Below, in pieces: positions 41,182 to 47,108 of a stretch of DNA of 47,108 nt. Within the stretch, counting starts at the first letter, position 1; each line of letters opens with the position of its first letter. The DNA comes from JAQUBU01 sp036677685 (GTDB lineage: Bacteria; Bacillota; Syntrophomonadia; Syntrophomonadales; Syntrophomonadaceae). The position numbers and the translations under genes are program-made. Below the pieces are notes generated by a model, which saw nothing but the letters and a program-made list of their open reading frames with translations, was not told the origin of the DNA and made no database searches. The stretch is taken from contig JAVBWA010000038.1 of assembly GCA_036677685.1 (NCBI GenBank), positions 1-47,108 on the forward strand. The letters are read 5' to 3'.

Positions 41182-41255
41182 CACCCCTGGTGGGACTCGA
41201 ACCCACGACCTGAAGCTTATGAGGCAACCGCTCTATCCAACTGAGCTACAGAGGT
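41182..41255 (-). tRNA. Degenerate tRNA-Met-like gene (CAT anticodon)
   Basis: On the minus strand acceptor ACCTCTG pairs with CAGGGGT, D-arm GCTC/GAGC, anticodon loop CTCATAA (CAT), T-arm GTGGG-TTCGAGT-CCCAC. The anticodon stem GTTGC/GCTTC has two T-T mismatches; discriminator is G and no CCA is encoded. The fold is complete, but the stem damage and its place in a decayed prophage suggest a poorly functional or dead tRNA. Confidence 0.6.
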
Positions 41256-41399
41256 ATATGTTATAAAAATATTTTTACATAGATGGTTAAATACGTCAAC
41301 AGGGGTAAGGGGTATACAATCTTTGGTGCTTATTGCCCCGAGACCGGGCAGGCAACTTCACGTGAGATTTCGCGAAATTCAGGAAGGGGGGTATCGACA

Positions 41400-41507
41400 A
41401 TGCCTAGAGGCAGACCACCAAAACCAACAGCATTAAAGATCGATTATAACATAGTGCTAGACGTTATTCTGGTTACGCACAAACCTTCCAGTTTCATTAA
41501 TCGGTAA
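41400..41507 (+). pseudogene. Truncated phage terminase small subunit (P27 family)
   Basis: GGGGGG precedes ATG 41400, and the first residues MPRGRPPKPTALKI are the hallmark start of P27-type small terminases. Homology ends there; the frame runs 21 more codons of unrelated sequence to a stop. The gene was cut by a deletion that removed the rest of the packaging module. The 39 in-frame codons upstream are of unknown origin. Confidence 0.7.
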
Positions 41508-42142
41508 TGGACTCTGCTGATAGTGTATTAGCGATACATGGTATCCTTCCGAAAGGTAAACAAGTTTGAACTACTTATATTTAGCGTTGCAATTTCAGTT
41601 CCCCGGTTTGAATGGAGAAGGATAATTATTTTAGATATAAAGTGGCTTTCGCGGCATAAAAGCTAACATGGATTTCTGAACTGGAATGTCGGCTCACGAA
41701 AGCCGGACTGGTGGCTCAGTGCACATCCGACAACCGGCTCAAGGAAAATGGTATATGCAAGCAGATACCGTTTCACAAATGGACCGGTATCCATTTAAAA
41801 ACTGCCGGTATCATTGGCGTTAATCATCGGTACGGTTTTCATAAATCGGAGGTACTAAAACCGTTAAATAATCACTAGGGCATATTGACAATTAATGTGA
41901 AGCAATAATAAAATAATAAATGTAATTAAAACTATAAAAAAAAGTTATAAATAAACACAATCAAAATATCAAGTTAAAATAATTAATGATGTCTGAAGTG
42001 CGAGGCAAGAAATGAATTTTTATTCTACAGATTATGACGAGAAGTTGGTGCCTGATTCTTGGTAGGAGGATGGAAGTAGAGCGAATTAGGGCGATCTGAA
42101 TGTGGCTTCGCCTCCTTCGATTGGTTTGTTTGTTCACTTATT

Positions 42143-42176
42143 AATTTGACAAAATGGGGGAGTCAAATTCTTTTTT
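42143..42176 (+). promoter_or_regulatory. Hairpin with T-tract in the metN leader
   Basis: AATTTGAC (42143-42150) pairs with GTCAAATT (42162-42169), followed by C and six T residues. Possible weak terminator or attenuator, or an operator. Confidence 0.4.
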
Positions 42177-42204
42177 GTATGACTAAAACCCCATTATTTT
42201 CAGG

Positions 42205-42242
42205 CTTAATTAATATGCAAAAAATCTGAAATATTAATTAAG
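42205..42242 (+). promoter_or_regulatory. 12-bp inverted repeat upstream of metN-like gene
   Basis: CTTAATTAATAT (42205-42216) and ATATTAATTAAG (42231-42242) are perfectly complementary with a 14-base gap, 47 bases before the ATG. A TATAGT box (42252-42257) follows, so this could be an operator upstream of the -10. Confidence 0.5.
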
Positions 42243-42288
42243 TTTATAAAGTATAGTTTGGAAAATGCAAACTGAAAGGCATTAACTA

Positions 42289-43254
42289 ATGATTCAGATT
42301 GAACATCTATCAAAATCGTTTGGTAATCTTAGAGTACTGGAAGATGTGTCTATTCATATACCAAAAAGGAAAATTTATGGGCTCATTGGACACAGCGGAG
42401 TGGGCAAGTCTACACTTTTACGGTGCATTAACGGCTTGGAAACATTTGATAGTGGCAATTTAATTGTAGACGGTATTAACATTAAAGAATTTACTGAAAC
42501 AGAAGCTAGACAATTTAAAAGAAATATTGGAATGATTTTTCAAAGCTTTTCGCTTCTAAACCGCCTCAATGTTTACGAAAATATTGCTTTACCAATGCGT
42601 TGTTGGAAATATAAGGAAAATACAATAGACAAAAGAGTAAAGGAACTGCTGGAATTAGTTGAAATGCCCGACAAAATTAATGTGCGTCCACACCAATTGT
42701 CTGGAGGACAGAAACAACGAGTTGCGATCGCTCGCGCCCTTGCCATGAACCCTAAAATTTTGCTCTGTGATGAGGCTACATCTGCATTGGATCCTAAAAT
42801 TGCCAGTTCGGTCATTCAGCTTTTAACACATATAAATACTGAATTGGGAATTACCATTGTTGTAGTAACACATCAAATGGAGGTTGTCCAGGCCTGTTGC
42901 GAGGAAATTTCAATTCTAGAGAATGGCCGGGTAGCAACTTCTGGTGATGTCGAAGATGTATATGTTCGTCAGCCAGAGGCTCTCGTTAACTTGATTGGTG
43001 AAAAAAAGTTACCTAATACTACCAGTGGTATTACAATTAAAATTGTGCTTGTAAGTTCAAATTCATCACAACCTTTAATATCTCAAATGGCGCGAGAACT
43101 AGAAATAGACTTTATTTTGTTAGGAGGTGAAATAGGAAATTATCGCCACGGAGCTATAGGCTCTATTTTTATAAATATAAAAGAAGAAGATCTTTTGAGA
43201 GTCGAAGACTATTTGCAAAACAGGAAAATTCAGTGGAAAAGGTTATCGAAGTAA
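42289..43254 (+). CDS. ABC transporter ATPase, MetN-like
   Basis: 321 aa. Walker A GHSGVGKST, signature LSGGQKQR, Walker B ILLCDEATSALD, His switch VVTHQ, then a C-terminal NIL/ACT-like regulatory domain (about 245-320) that in MetN senses methionine. Energises the importer made with the next two genes. The NIL domain argues for the methionine-uptake family, but the DUF169 partner and divergent binding protein leave the substrate open. No clear ribosome site; GAAAGG lies 12 bases upstream. Confidence 0.88.
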   Translation: MIQIEHLSKSFGNLRVLEDVSIHIPKRKIYGLIGHSGVGKSTLLRCINGLETFDSGNLIVDGINIKEFTETEARQFKRNIGMIFQSFSLLNRLNVYENIALPMRCWKYKENTIDKRVKELLELVEMPDKINVRPHQLSGGQKQRVAIARALAMNPKILLCDEATSALDPKIASSVIQLLTHINTELGITIVVVTHQMEVVQACCEEISILENGRVATSGDVEDVYVRQPEALVNLIGEKKLPNTTSGITIKIVLVSSNSSQPLISQMARELEIDFILLGGEIGNYRHGAIGSIFINIKEEDLLRVEDYLQNRKIQWKRLSK

Positions 43255-43281
43255 TATCTAATAAGAAAAGGAAAGGTTCAG

Positions 43282-43953
43282 ATGTTTGACAATATATTCT
43301 ACACTTTAAATAAATTTTTTTTTAAAATAATTTATCCATCCATCTGGGCCTCCTTAAATATGCTATTTTGGTGTGTAACTCTTTCTTGCTTCTTTGGATT
43401 TATTCTGGCAATTTTGCTTGTCATGTATAATCCGCTGGGATTACGTCCGAATAAAAGAATTTATCGAATTCTAGACTTTTTTGTGAATCTAATCAGGTCA
43501 TTTCCGCTAATTATCTTAATTGTTGCCATCTTGCCGATTACCAGAATTGTTGTAGGTACAACCATCGGAGTATGGGCTGCCATATTCCCGTTGACTATTG
43601 CTGCCACTCCCTATATTGCGCGCCTTATTGAAAGCGCGTTTATCAGTGTAGATAAGCAGCTTATTGAGGCAGCTAGGTCATTCGGTGCATCTGATTTGCA
43701 GATTGTATTTCGAATAATGCTAAAAGAGTCGGTCCCCTCTTTAATCTCGATTGTAACATTAACCTCGATTAGCCAGCTTGCGGGTACAACACTTGCAGGT
43801 GCTGTAGGCGCCGGCGGACTAGGCTCAGTCGCTTTAAATTATGGTTTCTATAGTTTTAATAATGTGGTTTTATATACTTCTGTATTGATTCTCTTAGTCA
43901 TAGTTTTTGTTATTCAAGGTGTAGGAAGCTTTTTGTATAAAAAAACAGTATAA
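43282..43953 (+). CDS. ABC transporter permease, MetI-like
   Basis: 223 aa. GGAAAGG lies upstream of ATG. About five membrane segments; the EAA loop is EAARSFGASDLQIVFRIMLKES, and RSFPLIILIVAILP is typical of MetI. Couples to the MetN-like ATPase. A 27-base gap from the ATPase gene and 17 bases to the binding protein: a standard MetNIQ operon. Confidence 0.9.
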   Translation: MFDNIFYTLNKFFFKIIYPSIWASLNMLFWCVTLSCFFGFILAILLVMYNPLGLRPNKRIYRILDFFVNLIRSFPLIILIVAILPITRIVVGTTIGVWAAIFPLTIAATPYIARLIESAFISVDKQLIEAARSFGASDLQIVFRIMLKESVPSLISIVTLTSISQLAGTTLAGAVGAGGLGSVALNYGFYSFNNVVLYTSVLILLVIVFVIQGVGSFLYKKTV

Positions 43954-43970
43954 AAGAGGGAGGAAAACAT

Positions 43971-44801
43971 ATGCTTAAAAAATATTTGGCAGTAATTATG
44001 ACAATGGCAATTGTTCTATCTCTGACCGGCTGTAGCAAACAAACTGCGGGGGAATACAAGAAAAAAGAAGTTTCTCAAATTAAAATTGGCACCTTGGCCA
44101 GCACCGAACCTCGCTGCCAGCTGGCAAAGGAAATTTTAAAAGAAATCAACATTGATTCTGAAGTTTTGCTTTTTGAAGGTAACGCCGGTCCCGCTACCGC
44201 TCTTAAGGATGGCGATGTTGATGGGATTATTGTCAATCATCTTCCGTGGATCCAAGCTTTTAATAAAGCAAATAACTCTGATTTGGTTATGATTCAGCCG
44301 TATGTCTATTATTGCCCCACTCGCATGTATTCTTCTAAGTGGTCCTCAATTGAAGAGATTCCCAATGACGCAACTATCTGTATCTCTAACGATCCCAGTA
44401 ATCTGGATGTTGCCTTGACCATGTTGGATAGTGTTGGTCTGATTAAACTGGGGAAAAAGACTGATTCTTATTACAGCGAGGCAGATATTATTAGCAATCC
44501 TAAAAATATTAAGCTGTATTTAACCGATACGGTTTATGTTATCAGCAGCTATAAATCCTGTGATGCAATTATTTGCTTCTCCATTTATGCTGTAAAAGGC
44601 AAAGACGAAGGTGTTGATACAACTAAATACCTATGTGAAAATCCTACCGACAAACAAAATTTCCCTTGCGGTTTGATAGTTCGGGCTGAAGACAAGGATG
44701 CAGAATGGGCAAAATATGTAGCTGAGAAGCTGGCAAGCGACGAATATATTAAAAAGGCAATAGAAATTTTTGGTGAAGGTGCTCACGGCTACTATAACTA
44801 A
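43971..44801 (+). CDS. Lipoprotein substrate-binding protein, NlpA/MetQ-like
   Basis: 276 aa. GGGAGG lies before ATG. Lipoprotein signal with lipobox LTGC (C21). NlpA family fold: IGTLASTEPRCQLAKEIL, then DGIIVNHLPWIQAFN where MetQ has a residue-binding loop. Several features differ from typical MetQ: extra cysteines (PRCQ, YYCPTRM, KSCDAIICF, YLCEN, FPCGL) and a short N-terminal lobe. This suggests a ligand other than plain methionine, perhaps a metal or thiol compound (inference). Confidence 0.85.
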   Translation: MLKKYLAVIMTMAIVLSLTGCSKQTAGEYKKKEVSQIKIGTLASTEPRCQLAKEILKEINIDSEVLLFEGNAGPATALKDGDVDGIIVNHLPWIQAFNKANNSDLVMIQPYVYYCPTRMYSSKWSSIEEIPNDATICISNDPSNLDVALTMLDSVGLIKLGKKTDSYYSEADIISNPKNIKLYLTDTVYVISSYKSCDAIICFSIYAVKGKDEGVDTTKYLCENPTDKQNFPCGLIVRAEDKDAEWAKYVAEKLASDEYIKKAIEIFGEGAHGYYN

Positions 44802-44822
44802 AAGAAAGAAGCAGATGGCAGA

Positions 44823-45638
44823 ATGGTTTCACTAATCGAACAAGATACCTTAAAACTAAATTGTGCAATTAATCTGAACCGCCAAATCGTTGGAGTGAAG
44901 TTCCTTTTAACTGAAAAAGAATATGCTAACGCAAATGCGCCTCAGGTCAAAAGTGCAATACCATATTGTGTGATGGCTAAGTTAGCATCTTCCGGCAAAT
45001 GCCTCAAAGCATGTGCGGAGAATTTTAAATGTCCTGGCGGGAAAAAGGCACTTGGTTTAGTTCCTATTGATGCAGAAGCACTTTCCGGTAAGAGGTATTT
45101 TGATTTGGGACTGTATCAAGACTTGGCAACAGCCCGAAAATTTCAAGAAGATATTACTTTTCTGAGCAGCTCGATAGTTGGAGTAATGCTAAAGCCTCTG
45201 GAGCAATTTAATAAGTTGCCTGATGTCGTTATTATAATAACTAACAGCTATAATTCCATGCGTATCTTGCAAGGATATTCCTATAAATATGGTCTGAATA
45301 AGGAATATAAACTTGGCGGAAGCCAGGCGCTGTGTTCAGAAGTAACCGCATATCCATACGAAAACAACAGTATTAACATTTCTGCCATGTGTTCCGGCAC
45401 TAGATTCTGGTGCGGATGGGATCACAATGATATGGCGGTCGGCATGGCGGGAAACTTGTTTCATGATGTTGTAAATGGTGTTATAGCAACAATCAATACT
45501 ACAGAGCCTATTAAGGAGAAACTGTTAATCGATCAGCGTTGTAAGGAACATGGGTTGGACTTTCATCTTGATTTCAATAATACTTACTATTACACTTACA
45601 GTGAAGCTCAGATTGATTTAGCGAAAAAGCGTATTTAA
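44823..45638 (+). CDS. DUF169 family protein
   Basis: 271 aa. ATG 44823, 21 bases after the binding-protein stop. DUF169 pattern: VGVKFLLTEKEY near the N-terminus, Cys-rich YCVMAKLASSGKCLKACAENFKCPGG (about 48-73), GVMLKPLEQF, and CSGTRFWCGWDHNDMAVGMAG. The cysteines may bind a metal or cluster. DUF169 proteins are common in anaerobes and methanogens, with no firmly known function. Co-transcription with a MetNIQ-type importer ties it to whatever that importer brings in. Confidence 0.85.
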   Translation: MVSLIEQDTLKLNCAINLNRQIVGVKFLLTEKEYANANAPQVKSAIPYCVMAKLASSGKCLKACAENFKCPGGKKALGLVPIDAEALSGKRYFDLGLYQDLATARKFQEDITFLSSSIVGVMLKPLEQFNKLPDVVIIITNSYNSMRILQGYSYKYGLNKEYKLGGSQALCSEVTAYPYENNSINISAMCSGTRFWCGWDHNDMAVGMAGNLFHDVVNGVIATINTTEPIKEKLLIDQRCKEHGLDFHLDFNNTYYYTYSEAQIDLAKKRI

Positions 45639-45666
45639 CAAACAAAAGAAAATTAGCATGTTACTT

Positions 45667-45703
45667 AAACATCCTGCTATTAAATGTCTATAGCAGGATG
45701 TTT
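45667..45703 (+). terminator. Terminator after the DUF169 gene
   Basis: AAACATCCTGCTA (45667-45679) pairs with TAGCAGGATGTTT (45691-45703), a perfect 13-bp stem. It may serve both this operon and the convergent EamA gene. Confidence 0.85.
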
Positions 45704-45774
45704 GCGCCTTGTGATTGGTTCAAAACATTAAACGAAAGTGGCATATTATAGGAAAAGCCTGGCTGGTCTTTTTA

Positions 45775-46665
45775 TTATATTTCTCTTTTTTTAATAGTTA
45801 CAATCAATACTCCTAACAAAATTAGTGCACCGCCAAGAAAGAAATTTGAATTCAAGTACTCATCAAGCAACAGCCATCCTAGAAAAGATCCGATTAATGG
45901 TTGGAAAAAGAAGAACAACGAACCAATTCCAGCATCCATCATTTCGAGTCCCTTATTCCAAAGGAAGAAAGCACCTGCCGTCGATACGATTCCCAAATAC
46001 AAAACCCCAAGGATGATTAAAGTATTGTTGAAGAGAATGTTGCTGGTTTGAATCTCCCATAACATAAACGGTGTTGTAAAAACCAATGCAAATAAAATTG
46101 CATAAGTTGTTATGGTTAATGAAGAATAGCTAAAGGATGCAAGCCTAACATATACAGATAACAGAGCCCAAGTTATTGCAGCACCTGCTAGAATTAAACT
46201 TCCCCAAAAATAATTCCCAAGGCTGGGATTCCACCCAATCACAATTGCAACACCAATAGTGGCTATTAAAAGAGAAAGAACCTTGCGTACAGTAAAAGCT
46301 TCATTTAATACGAAACGAGCAAATAACACAACAAAGGCCGGTGTTGCCGAAGTGATCAGAGAACCGGTATGGGCATCCGAAAGCTTGGTTCCGATAAATT
46401 GACAGGAAATCGAAACAAAGTAGCCGATAAATCCTATCCACGCCAGAAGCAACCAGTCTTTCTTTTCAAGTCTGCTTTGAGTATCTGATTTACTTTGAAC
46501 TATTTTTAAAATTACATATAAGAAAGCAAATGCAATAATGTATCGCAGCCAAACCAGTGTAAACGGGGGTATGTATTCGAGTACATATTTACTGACGACA
46601 TACATACTACCCCAAATACTAGCTGCTATAGATAAACATACTGCCCCTAATACAGTGTTTTTCAT
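45775..46665 (-). CDS. EamA/DMT-family transporter
   Basis: 296 aa. AGAGGAAAT lies before ATG. Ten membrane segments in two EamA repeats (ASIWGSMYVVSKYVLEYIPPFTLVWLRY; second half GSLILAGAAITWALLSVYVRLA). Predicted metabolite exporter, substrate unknown. Not closely similar in sequence to the EamA gene at 28.9 kb. Convergent with the MetNIQ-DUF169 operon. Confidence 0.9.
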   Translation of the reverse strand: MKNTVLGAVCLSIAASIWGSMYVVSKYVLEYIPPFTLVWLRYIIAFAFLYVILKIVQSKSDTQSRLEKKDWLLLAWIGFIGYFVSISCQFIGTKLSDAHTGSLITSATPAFVVLFARFVLNEAFTVRKVLSLLIATIGVAIVIGWNPSLGNYFWGSLILAGAAITWALLSVYVRLASFSYSSLTITTYAILFALVFTTPFMLWEIQTSNILFNNTLIILGVLYLGIVSTAGAFFLWNKGLEMMDAGIGSLFFFFQPLIGSFLGWLLLDEYLNSNFFLGGALILLGVLIVTIKKREI

Positions 46666-47055
46666 TATTTATTTCCTCTGTCTTTATATATTTTTAAAAG
46701 AATCTTTTAGACGGGACACTTTTCGAACTAAACTGTTTATCTCCGTCCTAGGAATGAACACCGGGTTGATCGTTTTCAAACAAGCTGAAGTAATACACTG
46801 GAATCCCCTTTCTATGGTATTTTTTGATTATAACATAAGAATACAGGGTTGAATGCACATGGCCTGTGCTAATTAAGTAATTATGCATATTTCGAGTTCT
46901 GCCAATCAGATTTGACTGATTACAGGTTCTCCAAGCAGAACGGAGATGGGTATAGGCTGGTATGGGGAGAGTGTACGCAATGGAAAACGGGGTTGTGGGT
47001 GTATCCCGAACTTTGTGTAAAATCCAAATAGATGTAAAATAAGGCGGTATATTTG
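46666..47055. other. Right-end intergenic region, no gene seen
   Basis: About 390 bp without a supported gene. ACTTTGTGTAAAAT near 47021-47034 is reminiscent of IS256-type ends, but no transposase or matching end is in view. Confidence 0.35.
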
Positions 47056-47090
47056 GGGGCAGATGACCATAAAGAGTCAGCTGCCCCTTT
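47056..47090 (+). terminator. Hairpin at the right edge
   Basis: GGGGCAG (47056-47062) pairs with CTGCCCC (47081-47087), with an inner GAC/GTC pair set, followed by TTT. Which gene it serves lies outside the window. Confidence 0.5.
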
Positions 47091-47108
47091 GAAATTGAAT
47101 TATAAAAT

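Larger units (their letters stand above)
41508..42288. other. 781-bp gap, prophage edge and metN promoter region
   Basis: No gene supported. The left half looks like scrambled coding remnants. A hairpin GGCGA...TCGCC lies near 42090-42112. The inverted repeats at 42143-42169 and 42205-42242 probably belong to the control region of the ABC operon. The right end of the island must lie in or near this stretch. Confidence 0.5.

Noticed and set aside
41045..41266. Plus-strand ORF containing GTRTHDLKLMRQPLYPTELQ
   Set aside because: It is the antisense of the tRNA-like gene at 41182-41255, a well-known source of false proteins.
42061..42100. Short ORF after GGTAGGAGG at 42061
   Set aside because: The ATG directly abuts the ribosome-site motif and the frame ends after nine codons.
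47015..47040. IS256-type terminal inverted repeat
   Set aside because: Only a short resemblance (ACTTTGTGTAAAAT); no transposase or second end in view.

Overview
This 47 kb window comes from a low- to mid-GC, anaerobic, endospore-forming, flagellated member of the Clostridia. The evidence is strong AGGAGG-type ribosome sites, frequent TTG/GTG starts, a PdaB-like sporulation deacetylase, sporulation-type PAS histidine kinase architecture, flagellin-glycosylation genes, a complete [NiFe] hydrogenase and maturation operon, and a membrane pyrophosphatase. This combination fits a hydrogen-cycling syntroph of the Syntrophomonadales/Peptococcales type. That placement is inference; no rRNA is present.

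Layout. (1) 0.1-7.5 kb: a glycosylation cluster with a B12-type radical SAM protein, a CBS-nucleotidyltransferase (PtmE-like), a CMP-nonulosonate synthetase (NeuA/LegF-like), an N-acetyl-sugar amidotransferase (PseA/WbpG-like) and a MAF flagellin glycosyltransferase fused to a KdsC-like HAD domain. Together they could make and attach a legionaminic- or pseudaminic-type sugar. (2) 7.6-12.9 kb: a serine/glycine repeat protein, a GNAT acetyltransferase, a PAS histidine kinase and a peptidoglycan amidase. (3) 13.0-14.9 kb: a three-gene unit (DUF3842, FmdE, CooT-DUF4198) that looks like metal handling. (4) 14.9-25.9 kb: a long non-coding leader with two copies of a terminator-bearing RNA element and a Moco-riboswitch-like fold, followed by hypA-hypB-[NiFe] small and large subunits-cytochrome b-protease-hypF-hypC-hypD-hypE. 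All parts needed to build and anchor a periplasm-facing hydrogenase are here. (5) 26-36.5 kb: hppA, an EamA transporter, small hypothetical genes, an MBL-fold hydrolase, DUF2892, rmuC, two polysaccharide deacetylases and several micro-genes.

(6) 36.6-41.5 kb: an integrative island beside tRNA-Val(GAC). It holds a tyrosine integrase, a three-gene AT-rich cassette that resembles an abortive-infection module (soluble unknown, DUF6731-like protein, 4-TM protein), and a decayed prophage packaging segment (HNH nuclease with a stop at codon 3, tRNA-like sequence, first 14 codons of a P27-type small terminase). (7) 42.3-46.7 kb: a MetNIQ-like ABC importer co-transcribed with a DUF169 gene, and a second EamA transporter.

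The most unusual DNA-level signal is a family of at least seven modular, hairpin-rich intergenic repeats (about 100-186 bp, CGAGGC...GCCTCG core), all in the same orientation whatever the direction of the neighbouring genes, with one three-copy array at 11.5-12.05 kb. I could not match it to any element I know.
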